DNA of 64,000 nucleotides from Photobacterium profundum SS9 (GCF_000196255.1 NC_006370.1:2555411-2619410); one strand, 5' to 3'; shown: positions 17,930-28,370, counted from the first letter of the stretch. The notes: generated from the sequence alone by a model not told the origin. Translations and numbers: made by a program.

Positions 17930-18487
17930 TTAATGATGCTCAGCATTCAGCAAGTCACCTTTTGCGGCTTTAAGGTATTGGTACATAGACCAATAAGTCA
18001 ATACCATTGCAACGTAAAGTGATACATAACCTAACCATGTTACCCATTCGTGTGGGTGCCAAAGTAATAACAATAATGCAAACATCTGAGATGCCGTTTT
18101 CACTTTACCGATCCAAGAAACGGCAACACTTGCACGCTTACCGAGTTCAGCCATCCACTCACGTAATGCAGAAATAATGATTTCGCGACCTATCATGGTA
18201 ACGGCAGGAATGGTTACCCAAATAGAGTGGTAATCTTCAACAACCAACACCATCGCCGTGATTACCATTAGCTTATCAGCAACTGGATCAATAAATGCGC
18301 CGAAACGAGTCGTTTGATTCAGTTTGCGGGCAAGGTAACCATCAAACCAATCAGTAGCACCTGCAATAAAGAATATTAACGCAGTTGCAAACGCAGACCA
18401 CTCATAAGGCAAGTAAAAAGCAATAACAAAGAAAGGGATGAGTATAAGTCTAATGAAGCTTAATATGTTCGGAATTGATAAACGCAT
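17930..18487 (-). CDS. pgsA: CDP-diacylglycerol-glycerol-3-phosphate 3-phosphatidyltransferase
   Basis: Inner-membrane enzyme of 185 residues with several hydrophobic helices and the full CDP-alcohol phosphotransferase signature DG(x2)AR(x8)G(x3)D(x3)D, seen as [24 protein letters not shown] near residues 48-71. It catalyses the committed step of phosphatidylglycerol and cardiolipin synthesis. It follows uvrC by 58 bases and is followed by its own terminator and then the tRNA operon, matching the uvrY-uvrC-pgsA-tRNA order of E. coli. Confidence 0.97.
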   Translation of the reverse strand: MRLSIPNILSFIRLILIPFFVIAFYLPYEWSAFATALIFFIAGATDWFDGYLARKLNQTTRFGAFIDPVADKLMVITAMVLVVEDYHSIWVTIPAVTMIGREIIISALREWMAELGKRASVAVSWIGKVKTASQMFALLLLLWHPHEWVTWLGYVSLYVAMVLTYWSMYQYLKAAKGDLLNAEHH

Positions 18488-18545
18488 AATTCTTAATTCT
18501 TATAATTAACGACAGTACCACTACAGATACAAGAGTGCCGCAAAG

Positions 18546-20396
18546 CTACCCGTGTTGCAATGCGTCATATATCTTTTCTGCCAAAGCTTTACTTATTCCA
18601 GGCACTTTAGCGATCTCTTCTCTACTTGCTCGTTTTAATTCGTGTAAACCACCCATAAATTTAAGTAACGCTTGACGGCGTTTAGGGCCAATACCTTCCA
18701 CATCTTCTAAAGCACTACGTTTTCTCACTTTGGCACGTTGTGCACGGTGACCACTAATCGCATGATTATGGCTTTCATCACGTATATGCTGAATCAAATG
18801 CAATGCGGGTGAATCGCTGGGCAGAGAAAATTCTTCACCCGTGATAAAAATTAATGTTTCAAGCCCTGCTTTACGTGTTACCCCTTTCGCAATACCAATG
18901 AGTAGTGGTTGCTTAGGCCATTCATCCATAAATGGTTTTACGACATTATACGCCCTTGATAGCTGACCTCGTCCACCATCAATGAAAATAATATCGGGGA
19001 TTTTTTCGGGTTCCATCGGCTTACCATAGCGACGCTCTAATACTTGCCCCATAGCAGCGTAATCATCACCACCAGTGATACCCGTAATATTATAACGTCG
19101 ATAATCTTGCTTAAACGGACCTTCTTGATTAAATACCACACAAGAAGCCACCGTTTTTTCACCCATCGTATGGCTAATATCAAAACATTCCATTCGACTA
19201 ATAGTCTCGAGGTTCAGAGCCTTACGTAGCTCGGAGAACCGTTCATGAATGGTCATCTTATGACTAAGCTTGCTTGTGAGCGCTGTCATTGCGTTGGTTT
19301 GCGCCAGTTTCAGATAACGCGCACGGTTACCACGAGGGTTCACTTTTAGTTCAATTTTCCGACCCGCAATGTCAGACAACGTTTCCGTAATAACCGCAGC
19401 ATCATCTCCTAAATTTTCACCTAAGATAATGACCGACGGAATAACCCTACCCTCCGCTTGATTCAGATAAAACTGCGTAATAAAACTCGATAGGACTTCA
19501 GTTAATTCAGCATCGCTTGGCATTTTGGGGAAATAGCTGCGGCTGCCTAATATTTTACCTTGGCGAATATAAAGCGCATGAATACATGCCATGCCGTTTT
19601 GATGGGCAATTCCAATCACATCAAGATCATCTTCACTGTCATGACTGACAAATTGTTGCTCTTGAACACGGCGTAGCGCCTGAATTTGATCGCGGAAAGT
19701 CGCAGCTTGTTCAAAATTCAAACTTTGGCTAGCTTGCTCCATTTTCTCTACCAGTGAAGCGATTACTTGACGATCTTTACCTTGTAAAAATAAACGCGCA
19801 AAACTGACTTGGTCTTCATAATCTTTCTCGGTTATTAGCTCTTTAACACACGGAGCTAAACAACGACCAATTTGATACATCAAACATGGGCGGCTTCGGT
19901 TTGCGTAAACAGAATCTTCACATTGGCGAATAGGAAATAGTTTCTGCATTAAATGCAGGCTTTCACGTACCGCCCCCGCGTCGGGGTATGGACCAAAATA
20001 TTCACCTTTGCGCTTTTTAGTGCCTCGGTGAATAGAAAGGCGGGGATGATGATGATTACTCAAGAAGATATACGGGTAAGATTTGTCATCGCGCAGTAGT
20101 ACATTGTACTTAGGCAAGTACAATTTAATGTAGTTATGCTCAAGGATCAGCGCCTCTGTCTCGGTATGGGTTACCGTAACATCCACTTTACAGATATTTT
20201 TCACTAACGCTCTGGTTTTCTCTCCAGCTACGTTAATTCGAAAATAACTCGATAGGCGCTTTTTAAGATCTTTGGCTTTCCCAACATAAATTACGTCACC
20301 AACGGCATCATACATACGATAGACGCCAGGTTGGTGAGTAACTGTTTTTAGAAAGCTTTTTGCATCAAAGCTCTTTTCATCTAATGCTTCTGACAC
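18546..20396 (-). CDS. uvrC: Excinuclease ABC subunit C
   Basis: 616 residues. In order: GIY-YIG nuclease domain ([30 protein letters not shown]), a Cys-containing segment, the UVR motif ([22 protein letters not shown]), the RNase H-like C-terminal nuclease domain ([30 protein letters not shown]) and a terminal helix-hairpin-helix ([21 protein letters not shown]). It makes both incisions in nucleotide excision repair with UvrB. The GTG start overlaps the uvrY stop by one base (TAGTG), which indicates translational coupling. Confidence 0.98.
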   Translation of the reverse strand: MSEALDEKSFDAKSFLKTVTHQPGVYRMYDAVGDVIYVGKAKDLKKRLSSYFRINVAGEKTRALVKNICKVDVTVTHTETEALILEHNYIKLYLPKYNVLLRDDKSYPYIFLSNHHHPRLSIHRGTKKRKGEYFGPYPDAGAVRESLHLMQKLFPIRQCEDSVYANRSRPCLMYQIGRCLAPCVKELITEKDYEDQVSFARLFLQGKDRQVIASLVEKMEQASQSLNFEQAATFRDQIQALRRVQEQQFVSHDSEDDLDVIGIAHQNGMACIHALYIRQGKILGSRSYFPKMPSDAELTEVLSSFITQFYLNQAEGRVIPSVIILGENLGDDAAVITETLSDIAGRKIELKVNPRGNRARYLKLAQTNAMTALTSKLSHKMTIHERFSELRKALNLETISRMECFDISHTMGEKTVASCVVFNQEGPFKQDYRRYNITGITGGDDYAAMGQVLERRYGKPMEPEKIPDIIFIDGGRGQLSRAYNVVKPFMDEWPKQPLLIGIAKGVTRKAGLETLIFITGEEFSLPSDSPALHLIQHIRDESHNHAISGHRAQRAKVRKRSALEDVEGIGPKRRQALLKFMGGLHELKRASREEIAKVPGISKALAEKIYDALQHG

Positions 20397-21040
20397 TACA
20401 ACGTCTCTGTGTCCAACATTCCGTGACGAATTGCTAGATGGGTAAGCTCAACATCACCGCCTATATCCAGTTTGCTGAATAAACGGTAACGGTAACTATT
20501 CACTGTTTTTGGGCTTAAACTGAGTTGCTCTGAAATGTCAGTGACTTTTTGCCCCTTCGTGATCATCATCATAATTTGAAGTTCACGTTCTGAAAGGTCT
20601 TTAAACGGATTTTCAGAATCAGGTGCAAACTGGCTTAACGCCATCTGCTGCGCGATTTCAGGCGAAATATAACGTTGCCCACTATTAACCATACGAATAG
20701 CATTAACCATTTCATCAGGACCAGCACCTTTAGTAAGGTATCCAGCCGCACCAGCTTGCATCACTTTCGTTGGGAAAGGATTTTCAGTATGAATCGTTAA
20801 TACAATAATTTTGATGTCGGGATTGAAACGAAGAATCTTCCGTGTAGCTTCTAGACCACCGATACCAGGCATATTCATATCCATAAGAACGATATCGGCA
20901 TGTTGCGCACGACACCATTTTACGGCTTCCTCACCACTGTCGGCTTCTCCTAGCACTTTTATTCCACGGACATCTTCAAGAAGACGTCGGATCCCTGTGC
21001 GAACCAGTTCGTGATCATCTACAAGGAATACATTAATCAA
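20396..21040 (-). CDS. uvrY: LuxR-type response regulator (UvrY/GacA/VarA)
   Basis: 214 residues: N-terminal receiver ([20 protein letters not shown], phospho-acceptor Asp in VLMDMNMPG at about residue 54, Lys in TKGAGPDEM) and C-terminal LuxR helix-turn-helix ([43 protein letters not shown]). In gammaproteobacteria it is the partner of the BarA/GacS/VarS sensor and drives CsrB-type small RNAs. Linkage to uvrC and pgsA confirms the orthology. Confidence 0.97.
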   Translation of the reverse strand: MINVFLVDDHELVRTGIRRLLEDVRGIKVLGEADSGEEAVKWCRAQHADIVLMDMNMPGIGGLEATRKILRFNPDIKIIVLTIHTENPFPTKVMQAGAAGYLTKGAGPDEMVNAIRMVNSGQRYISPEIAQQMALSQFAPDSENPFKDLSERELQIMMMITKGQKVTDISEQLSLSPKTVNSYRYRLFSKLDIGGDVELTHLAIRHGMLDTETL

Positions 21041-21987
21041 GCTGTATCTCCAATATGATTTGGCTCTGCACCCTGCCGGAATTGGCGGGATTGCAATTAC
21101 TAATTTTACCCTATTTTTACCCTAACTTAAAATCAGTACACATACTGATTTTGTGTGATGGCGCAAAATTTCGAATAAATACAAACAAAGACACTATATA
21201 ACGAAAATGTTTTTATTGCATGCTTCAAAATAAAACAAGGCAACCAGCAGTATTTACCATACATCAAGAAAAATAAAGTAGAAAATTCAGTATATCCAAT
21301 TATTTACATTACATACAGGTAAGTTATTTAACAAACAAGGTAACGATTAGAAATACATCCACACTAATTTCAACGTTATTACTACAGTGTTTACCTAAAG
21401 AAGGCGTCTTCACCACACTTTATGATAGCCCTATCAGTAACTACCTACCAAACAGTAAGTTACAACGAAAACATAACAAATAGAGCACTCCTGCACGACA
21501 GCTAAATTATGACTAACTCTTAATACAAGATTAGTTTACCCTGCCTAACTTTCACTGAATCGAGACAAAAATGATTATTACGTTCTGTAAAATATTCATC
21601 ACTTCCCTTTCGCAATCATATCTCCTGTTTATATATCAAGCGTGAAGGCTGTTTAAGCTGGAAATACCGTAGAATTTATGAGTTTCGCTCAATACTTAGA
21701 CGTCTAGATGGAAAGCTTTTATTTCTGCCACTGCTTCATGTAGTATTGCCGCCGATTAAAGGAACGCTACACATACACCATCATCGCTCTTGCACAATAA
21801 TGGATTATTCGCACTCAGAATCAGAGTCTTGACGATTTACGTTTTACCGGTGGTTAGTTAGTAACCGTAAAATTAAAGCAGTATTTGCGACATCCATTAT
21901 AACGAAGATTGTTCACTTCAAAGAGGCTATCCAAACTTGCCTTTCCCTATGATGAACAATCACCAAGAGTTGACTGAAGGTTATATC
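21041..21987. other. Intergenic region between uvrY and ECF transporter genes
   Basis: About 950 bp without a credible ORF. It contains a perfect inverted repeat at 21129-21152 just upstream of uvrY and a short hairpin near 21850-21870 (CGGTTACT-like arms around GTTAGT) before the ECF genes. No known riboswitch for thiamine, riboflavin, cobalamin or purine was recognised. Confidence 0.45.
21129..21152. promoter_or_regulatory. Perfect 10-bp inverted repeat upstream of uvrY
   Basis: AAAATCAGTA and TACTGATTTT are separated by CACA. The dyad lies about 90 bases upstream of the uvrY start. It may be an operator, or a weak terminator reading rightward (the right arm ends in TTTTG). Confidence 0.4.
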
Positions 21988-22539
21988 ATGAATCTTTCTG
22001 CTAAAACGGTGGTTTTAATCGCCATTGGTGCTGCACTTTACGGCATTGGCGGTTTACCTATGTTTGGTATTCCCGTATTTGCTAACACCACGCTTAAGCC
22101 TGCAATGGCAGTATTGGCATTGTTTTCTGTTTTATTTGGTCCCCTTGTTGGTTTTCTTGTTGGCTTTATTGGTCATTGGGTAACCGATATGTTTGCGGGC
22201 TGGGGAGTATGGCTAACGTGGGTGCTTGGTTCGGGGTTAGTCGGACTGATAATTGGTTTTTACCCCAAGATTACCCGAGGTCGTTTAGAGATGGGGAAAT
22301 TCACTAAATGTGATTTCGCCTTGTTTGTCTTCCTTGCTTTCCTCGGTAATGTTATCGGCTATGGCTGCTCTGCCTATTTAGATTCTGTGCTTTATGCCGA
22401 ACCCTTTACGAAAGTGGTGGCACAACTCATCATTATTGCCGCAGGTAACACCCTCTTAATTGCGATTGTTGGTCACTATATTTTGACCGCGGTGGCAAAA
22501 AGAAAACAACAAAGCTACAACCTTAAAGAAGCTGATTAA
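21988..22539 (+). CDS. ECF transporter substrate-binding (S) component
   Basis: About 183 residues with five to six hydrophobic segments. The start of the first segment and the loops ([46 protein letters not shown]) resemble the riboflavin-type ECF S-component family (PF07155/COG4720). The ATG at 21988 follows GAAGGTTATATC; the frame opens at 21937. It is directly followed by a fused double ATPase and a T component, so this is a dedicated ECF importer. The substrate cannot be read from the sequence; linkage to xanthine dehydrogenase genes suggests a purine or cofactor precursor. Confidence 0.8.
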   Translation: MNLSAKTVVLIAIGAALYGIGGLPMFGIPVFANTTLKPAMAVLALFSVLFGPLVGFLVGFIGHWVTDMFAGWGVWLTWVLGSGLVGLIIGFYPKITRGRLEMGKFTKCDFALFVFLAFLGNVIGYGCSAYLDSVLYAEPFTKVVAQLIIIAAGNTLLIAIVGHYILTAVAKRKQQSYNLKEAD

Positions 22540-22542
22540 CTG

Positions 22543-24237
22543 ATGACTATTGAATTCTCTAATTTCACGTTCAAGTATTGGGCGTTAGAAAAGCCAACCC
22601 TAAAAAATATTAACCTAACGATAGGGAAAGGCGAAAAAGTTGTTATTGTTGGTCCAAGCGGCAGTGGGAAATCAACACTAGGCCAATGCTTGAATGGCTT
22701 AATCCCCTTTGCCGTTAAAGGCGATTGCTCTGGTAGCCTCAAAATTAACGGTAAAGACACAAAATCATTAGATCTTCATCAATGTACCAATATTGTTGGT
22801 ACAGTATTGCAAGATACTGATGGACAATTTGTCGGTCTAAGCGTGGGCGAAGATATTGCCTTTGCACTTGAAAACCAAATGGTTATTCAAGAAGACATGC
22901 ATACTATTGTTAAAGACACCGCAAAAATGGTTGAGCTTGATGACATCTTAGATGTGTCTCCTTTTGACCTTAGTGGTGGTCAAAAACAGCGCGTATCTCT
23001 TGCGGGCGTTATGGTCGATGATGTCGATATCTTATTGTTTGATGAACCGCTGGCAAGCTTGGATCCCAAAACAGGCAAAGCCGCCATCGATATTATTGAT
23101 CACCTTCATCGTGATACAGGTAAAACGGTTATCATTATTGAGCATCGCCTTGAAGATGTTCTTCATCGCCCCGTTGATCGCATCATTATGATGGAACAAG
23201 GTGAAATTGTTGCCAACATGACGCCCGACCAACTCATTGCCAGTGACCTATTAGAACAGCATGGAATACGTGAGCCTCTTTACATCTCTGCTTTAAAAGC
23301 GGCTGGATGCCAAATAACCGAAGACGATAAACCAGCTTATTTTTCAACGTTAAATCTTGATAAATTTAAGCCTCAAATCGAAAACTGGTACCACCAATCA
23401 TTCGTTGCATGTACTCCAGAAAACAGTGAGCGCTTGCTTACTGTCAATAACCTTTCGTACTCATACGATGGTATTAAAAATACGCTTGATGATGTGAGCT
23501 TTCATATCAATAAAGGGGAATTTGTTTCCATTTTAGGTAAGAATGGTTCAGGGAAATCAACAATAACGCGTTTAATCATGGGTGTGTTAGAACCAGATAC
23601 TGGGTCTATTTTCATGAACGGTCAAGATTTAGCACAAAGCTCTATTTTTGAACGTAGCCAAAAGATCGGGATTGTATTACAAAACCCCAATCATATGATT
23701 TCACACCACATGATTTTTGATGAGATTGCATCAGGTTTACGCAACCGAGGAATCAATGAAGCCACAGTAGAACGCAAAGTTTTCGATATTCTTGAGCTAT
23801 GCGGTTTGAAAAAATACCGCCATTGGCCAATTGATGCTTTAAGTTATGGTCAGAAGAAGCGCGTAACGATTGCCACTATCTTAGTGCTTGAGCCTGAACT
23901 CTTAATTCTGGATGAACCGACAGCAGGTCAAGACTACCATCACTACACATTAATGATGGAGTTTGTGCGAGAGCTTAACCGCAAACTCGGCATTACCATT
24001 CTGATCATCTCGCATGATATGCACCTTGTTCTCGAATATACTCAGCGTGCCATTGTCATTGCTAATAGCCAATTGTTAGCCGATGCACCTGTAAACACCA
24101 TTTTTAGCCAGCCAGCTCTGCTAGAAAAAGCCAACTTAACCGTAACCAGCCTGTATTCATTAGCACATGCAATGGGGATTGAACGTATCGATAACTTCAT
24201 TCATTGCTTTATTGAACATGAGGCAAAGAATAAATAA
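22543..24237 (+). CDS. ECF transporter ATPase, fused EcfA-EcfA'
   Basis: 564 residues with two complete ABC domains. First: Walker A GPSGSGKST (~38-46), signature LSGGQKQR, Walker B DILLFDEP. Second: Walker A GKNGSGKST (~330), signature LSYGQKKR, Walker B ELLILDEPTAGQD. It energises uptake by the neighbouring S and T proteins. The ATG lies 3 bases after the S-gene stop, and the stop (TAATG) overlaps the start of the T gene, so the three are translationally coupled. The second signature has Tyr in place of the first Gly (LSYGQ), a variation also found in other ECF ATPases. Confidence 0.92.
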   Translation: MTIEFSNFTFKYWALEKPTLKNINLTIGKGEKVVIVGPSGSGKSTLGQCLNGLIPFAVKGDCSGSLKINGKDTKSLDLHQCTNIVGTVLQDTDGQFVGLSVGEDIAFALENQMVIQEDMHTIVKDTAKMVELDDILDVSPFDLSGGQKQRVSLAGVMVDDVDILLFDEPLASLDPKTGKAAIDIIDHLHRDTGKTVIIIEHRLEDVLHRPVDRIIMMEQGEIVANMTPDQLIASDLLEQHGIREPLYISALKAAGCQITEDDKPAYFSTLNLDKFKPQIENWYHQSFVACTPENSERLLTVNNLSYSYDGIKNTLDDVSFHINKGEFVSILGKNGSGKSTITRLIMGVLEPDTGSIFMNGQDLAQSSIFERSQKIGIVLQNPNHMISHHMIFDEIASGLRNRGINEATVERKVFDILELCGLKKYRHWPIDALSYGQKKRVTIATILVLEPELLILDEPTAGQDYHHYTLMMEFVRELNRKLGITILIISHDMHLVLEYTQRAIVIANSQLLADAPVNTIFSQPALLEKANLTVTSLYSLAHAMGIERIDNFIHCFIEHEAKNK

Positions 24238-25076
24238 TGAAAACAAATAAAATTAAATTTGGCATTAGCTATGTCAATACCGGCTCTGCCTTGCATGCGT
24301 TAAATGGTATCACTAAGTTCATCTTATTCATGAGCTGGGTAACCATGGTGCTGATCACCTTTGATTTACGTGTTATTTGCACAATGATCTTAGTAGGCTT
24401 AGTACTATTAAAAATCAGTAAAGTGCCGTTCTCAGTCTATAAACCTCTTTTAATCGGTACGTCTGTTGTTCTTTTGATGAACGCATTATTTATGTTTCTA
24501 ATTGCACCCTTACAAGGTGTCGAGTACATGGGTAGTGAAACGGTACTGTTAACACTCTTTGGTGATTATAAAATCACGGTTGAAACATTATTCTACCTGC
24601 TTACTGTCACGCTTAAGTATTTCAGTATGTTCCCTATTGCGTTGGTCTTTGTCTTTACGACCCACCCTACTGAATTTTCAGCCAGCTTGAACAAATTAGG
24701 TGTACCCTACAAAATCGCTTACGCCGTCAGTTTGACCTTGCGCTATCTACCCGAAGTAATGAAAGACTTCATGAATATCATGCATGCGCAGCAAGCCCGT
24801 GGTGTCGATATTTCTAATAATGTTCCGGTAATGAAGCGCATTAAAAATGTTGCTAAAATTCTAGGCCCATTGATTTTCTCTAGCCTTGATCGCGCCGACG
24901 TTATTTCCAATGCCATGACATTACGCGGTTTTGGTCGTAATAAGCGGCGCTCTTGGTACAGCTTAAAGCCAATGACCCAAAATGATTACCTTACTCTATT
25001 GGTCATCGCGATTGTTCTGACGTTAGGCTTTATCAAGCGTTATCAATCAGAACAGTTATTTTGGTATCCATTCTGA
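24237..25076 (+). CDS. ECF transporter transmembrane (T) component
   Basis: 279 residues, CbiQ/EcfT family (PF02361). Hydrophobic segments occupy the N-terminal half; the coupling helices carry the Ala-Arg-Gly motifs that touch the ATPases (MHAQQARGVD and ISNAMTLRGFGRNKRR). Start overlaps the ATPase stop codon by one base. It completes a three-gene ECF importer and is followed by an intrinsic terminator. Confidence 0.93.
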   Translation: MKTNKIKFGISYVNTGSALHALNGITKFILFMSWVTMVLITFDLRVICTMILVGLVLLKISKVPFSVYKPLLIGTSVVLLMNALFMFLIAPLQGVEYMGSETVLLTLFGDYKITVETLFYLLTVTLKYFSMFPIALVFVFTTHPTEFSASLNKLGVPYKIAYAVSLTLRYLPEVMKDFMNIMHAQQARGVDISNNVPVMKRIKNVAKILGPLIFSSLDRADVISNAMTLRGFGRNKRRSWYSLKPMTQNDYLTLLVIAIVLTLGFIKRYQSEQLFWYPF

Positions 25077-25123
25077 GTGTTATTTGCCTAGCGTAACCTA
25101 GATTGAATATTGCCAAACATCAT

Positions 25124-25173
25124 GAAAGCCGGTTCTTATAGAAAGAGTTCCTATAGCTGGCTTTCTTGTTTTT
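25124..25173 (+). terminator. Intrinsic terminator of the ECF operon
   Basis: GAAAGCC (25124-25130) pairs with GGCTTTC (25159-25165), with an inner TATAG/CTATA stem, followed by TTGTTTTT. It lies 48 bases after the T-component stop, which separates the ECF unit from the GntR gene. Confidence 0.75.
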
Positions 25174-25307
25174 CCCTCCTTCAACCTAACTAATGAAACC
25201 AAATCATTCAGCTTGATCGTACACACCTCACCTAAAACACAATATTGAAGCTTAATTTTGATAACTAAGTCGATTGCTGTAATAAAAAAGACAATAAAGC
25301 TAAGAAA

Positions 25308-25317
25308 TTGTACACAA
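25308..25317. promoter_or_regulatory. Candidate GntR-type operator upstream of its own gene
   Basis: TTGTACACAA differs by one base from the palindromes TTGTATACAA at 51615-51624 and 52219-52228 near the urate and allantoin genes. FCD-type GntR proteins often bind such T-x-GT-x-AC-x-A palindromes and autoregulate. The link is inferred. Confidence 0.35.
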
Positions 25318-25359
25318 AACGAGTAATATTAAAGATAACGAATTATAACAAAATACGCC

Positions 25360-25390
25360 TATACCCTAGTTACCTCAAGATGCAGGATTA
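25360..25390. repeat. Solo end of a family A repeat
   Basis: Matches the first ~31 bases of the family A element (about 3 differences); the body and the other end are absent. It covers the region where the ribosome-binding site of the GntR gene should be, so the insertion or its remnant forms part of the gene's leader. Confidence 0.6.
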
Positions 25391-25407
25391 GAAGGTTTAT
25401 CATCCGA

Positions 25408-26154
25408 ATGACAAGTCTCAGCAAATCAGTACAAAAAAAATCAAAAACTAAATCCCCAAATCAGACTCAGGATGATGTTGTTTACTGTCATATTTTTGAT
25501 GCCATTTTAGAACAGCGATTACCCCCAGGTACCAAGCTGAATGAAGAAGCTTTAAGTGAAATATTCAGTGTTAGCCGTACCATTATTCGCCGAGCATTGC
25601 TGCGCCTTTCTCTTGAACAAGTTGTTGTGATTCGTCCTAACCGTGGGGCTATTGTTGCTGCACCAACGATTGAAGAAGCAAAGCAAATCTTTAAAGCACG
25701 AGAAGTAATGGAACTCGCCATTACAGAATTAGCGGTTGAAAATGCAACTCAAGAGCAAATAAAGCAAATCCGTAAGCTGGTAACAGCAGAATTGAATGCC
25801 TTTGAAAAAGGGGATTTTGGTAGTGGTATTCGTCTATCAGGTGAATTTCACCTAAAACTAGCAGAGATGGCAAACAATGCCCCTCTCCTCAATTTTCAAC
25901 GAAGCTTGGTCTCTCAAACCTCGTTATTAATTGCGCAATACGAAGTAGGTAACAATGCTAATTGCTCTTTAGATGAACACACCATTTTATTGGATGCCAT
26001 TGAAGCCGGTGATAAAGAAAAAGCCCTGTCGTTAATGGCAGAACACTTAAATCATATTCGCTCAAAACTGAGCCTCGATGGTGAAACAGCATCTAATGAT
26101 TTGCATGTCGTTTTCTCTAATGTCATTAAAAGTAATGCATTAAACAAAGCATAA
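25408..26154 (+). CDS. GntR-family (FCD) transcriptional regulator, HpxS-like
   Basis: 248 residues: winged helix-turn-helix (LPPGTKLNEEALSEIFSVSRTIIRRALLRLSLEQVVVIRPNRGAIVA, ~35-85) and an all-helical FCD ligand domain with the metal-binding histidines (FHLKLAEMANN, DEHTILLDAIEAGD, MAEHLNHIRS). Its position directly upstream of xdhABC matches the context of Klebsiella HpxS, a GntR regulator of hypoxanthine use, so purine-dependent control of xdh and perhaps the distant urate genes is likely but inferred. No strong Shine-Dalgarno is seen at the ATG. Confidence 0.85.
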   Translation: MTSLSKSVQKKSKTKSPNQTQDDVVYCHIFDAILEQRLPPGTKLNEEALSEIFSVSRTIIRRALLRLSLEQVVVIRPNRGAIVAAPTIEEAKQIFKAREVMELAITELAVENATQEQIKQIRKLVTAELNAFEKGDFGSGIRLSGEFHLKLAEMANNAPLLNFQRSLVSQTSLLIAQYEVGNNANCSLDEHTILLDAIEAGDKEKALSLMAEHLNHIRSKLSLDGETASNDLHVVFSNVIKSNALNKA

Positions 26155-26921
26155 TTTCACACAGGCTCTGTTGCCATAACCAGAGCCAACTTACCCCCCT
26201 AACCTGCACACTTCTTCCTGTTTTTTTAATGTCCTCTACCGCTTATCACCCCAAAACAACTATTTCACTTTCTTGTACCTACAGCCCTTTTTTGTTTAAA
26301 AAAACTCACCTGACATAATCCTATCCACTTATACCAAATCCATTAATTATCTGATCAGTTCAGCGAGAGTTAAAATACTTTTAGGCAAGGAGATAAATTG
26401 AGGATCTAGTGGCTCTAAATTGAAATTTATTAACGCAGTATAAAAGTATTTTAAACTCGCCCAAAGGGAACACCACTGGAAGCCAACTTCTGTGTCTAGC
26501 AATTTCAAAAGAGAACCACTCTTCTATCAAACACTATCCTTGAACTCGACTCCCAGTGGTATTCTGAATGGGCAGATAATTAATGGAATTGGTATTTAAT
26601 AAACATCATGCCAAGTATCAATCAATTATTCTGACAATCCACACAATAGCCATCGATATCTCTGCCATAATTGTATTTAGTAGTGTATGCAATATGGAAA
26701 ACAAAATGTGACAATAAAACATTTTCCGCATACAAAAGTATTAAAACAATAAACAACGACCAAAAAAACCATATCAAACAATTGATTATTAAGAAATTTA
26801 TAACAAACACTGGCCCATTCATAATTGTTGCAAAGTTGTAAAATAATAGTTGACTAAAAAGTCAGCTTGAACAATATTGACTCAAAGGTCAGAAAAATCT
26901 CAACCTAGCCAAGGAGGTCTC
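26155..26921. other. Upstream region of xdhA with a family C repeat
   Basis: About 770 bp. An inverted-repeat element fills 26331-26595. The rest is AT-rich and should contain the xdh promoter. No gene seen. Confidence 0.5.
26331..26595. repeat. Inverted-repeat miniature element, family C
   Basis: Ends ATACCAAATCCATTAATTAT and its near-perfect reverse complement (one mismatch over 23 bp, CAGATAATTAATGG to GGTAT) enclose about 220 bp without an ORF. Internal blocks such as CCAGTGG occur in both orientations, so the element may fold as a long hairpin. It differs in sequence from families A and B in this window. Confidence 0.7.
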
Positions 26922-28370
26922 TTGATTAAATTCTTACTGAATCAGAAAGTACGAGAAGAAACTCAACTTTCACCTAATATGACTGTGCTCAATTATCTGC
27001 GCACTCAGGTAAACAAAACAGGAACTAAGGAAGGTTGTGGTTCAGGTGACTGTGGCGCATGTACGGTTGTACTCGGTGAGTTAGTGAATGGACAACTACA
27101 ATATCGCTCGGTTAATTCGTGCCTAACCTTTGTTTCTGCCCTACACGGAAAACAATTAATCACGGTTGAAGATTTGCAGAATACCGATAAGTCTCTTCAC
27201 CCGGTTCAGCAAGCCTTGGTTGAGTTTCATGGCTCACAGTGTGGTTACTGCACACCCGGTTTTATCATGTCGATGTTTGCACTCAGTAAGAATCGCCCTC
27301 AAGCCAACAAAGAAGATATTTTAGAGTCTTTAGCTGGCAACCTTTGCCGATGCACAGGCTACCGCCCCATTATAGATGCGGCGATGTCACTGAGCACCGA
27401 TAAACCCATTCTCGATCAGTTTGCCGAACTTGAACTACGTACCATCGAAAAGCTCAAAAGTATCAGTAATGAACCCGCTACACTTAACTATGAGAATCTA
27501 TCAAGCTTTTCACCTACAACAACAGATGAACTGGCGGAACTATTACTGACCTACCCTGACGCACGCCTACTGGCAGGCGGAACAGATTTAGCACTGGAAG
27601 TAACACAATTCCACCGCGAAATTGAACAGTTGATTAGCGTAAATCTAGTTGCCGATATGAAAGTATTAGAGGAAACCGATAGCGATATTATCATTGGTGC
27701 AAATTTACCGATCAGTGATTGCTACGAGATAATCAGCAAACACTACCCTGATTTTGGTGAATTGCTTCACCGCTTTGCATCGCTACAAGTTCGTAACCAA
27801 GGCACGCTGGGTGGCAATATTGCGAATGCTTCCCCTATTGGTGATGCGCCCCCTCTACTGATTGCACTCAATGCCAACATTACGCTTCGTCGTGGTAAAA
27901 AGTCTCGTACTATTCCGATTGAAGATTACTTCATTAGCTACAAAGTGACCGCACAACAACCTTCAGAATTTATCGAAAAAATCATTATCCCTATGCCGGA
28001 TAATCATAAAGAGTTCCGTGCTTACAAGCTTTCCAAGCGACTCGATGATGATATCTCTGCGGTATGTGGTGCATTTAACCTCGAATTAGATAACGACGTA
28101 GTCTCCTCAATTCGTATTGCCTTCGGTGGCATGGCTGCAACACCCAAACGCGCAGCTGCGTGTGAACAAGCGTTACTCGGAAAGAAGTGGAATGTCACCA
28201 CAGTGAAAATGGCAATGGCAACATTAGAGAATGATTTCGAGCCTCTTTCTGATTTCCGAGCAAGTAAAGAATACCGCAGCCAAACAGCTGCCAACATGCT
28301 TTATCGCTTCTTTATCGAACAGCAAAACGTGAATAATCAAATTGAAACAAGGGTGACCTCTTATGTCTAA
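26922..28370 (+). CDS. xdhA: Xanthine dehydrogenase small subunit (2Fe-2S and FAD)
   Basis: Roughly 480 residues. N-terminal plant-ferredoxin 2Fe-2S cluster (CGSGDCGACTV), second 2Fe-2S domain (GSQCGYCTPGF and NLCRCTGYR), then the FAD-binding domain (LLAGGTDLALEV, NQGTLGGNIANASPIGDAPP). Passes electrons from the Mo subunit to FAD and NAD+. The frame opens at a TTG at 26877; I prefer the TTG at 26922 because AAGGAGG lies four to five bases before it and because the family starts with the first beta strand (IKFLLNQK). There is no in-frame ATG before the first cluster. The 3' end overlaps xdhB by 8 bases. Confidence 0.93.
   Translation: MIKFLLNQKVREETQLSPNMTVLNYLRTQVNKTGTKEGCGSGDCGACTVVLGELVNGQLQYRSVNSCLTFVSALHGKQLITVEDLQNTDKSLHPVQQALVEFHGSQCGYCTPGFIMSMFALSKNRPQANKEDILESLAGNLCRCTGYRPIIDAAMSLSTDKPILDQFAELELRTIEKLKSISNEPATLNYENLSSFSPTTTDELAELLLTYPDARLLAGGTDLALEVTQFHREIEQLISVNLVADMKVLEETDSDIIIGANLPISDCYEIISKHYPDFGELLHRFASLQVRNQGTLGGNIANASPIGDAPPLLIALNANITLRRGKKSRTIPIEDYFISYKVTAQQPSEFIEKIIIPMPDNHKEFRAYKLSKRLDDDISAVCGAFNLELDNDVVSSIRIAFGGMAATPKRAAACEQALLGKKWNVTTVKMAMATLENDFEPLSDFRASKEYRSQTAANMLYRFFIEQQNVNNQIETRVTSYV

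Larger units (their letters stand above)
25174..25407. other. Upstream region of the GntR regulator gene
   Basis: About 230 bp with a GntR-type half-palindrome TTGTACACAA at 25308-25317 and, at 25360-25390, a solitary family A repeat end (TATACCCTAGTTACCTCAAG) that directly precedes the start codon. Confidence 0.5.

Noticed and set aside
21600..21987. Riboflavin, thiamine or purine riboswitch before the ECF genes
   Set aside because: No conserved core of the FMN, TPP or purine classes could be recognised on the plus strand.
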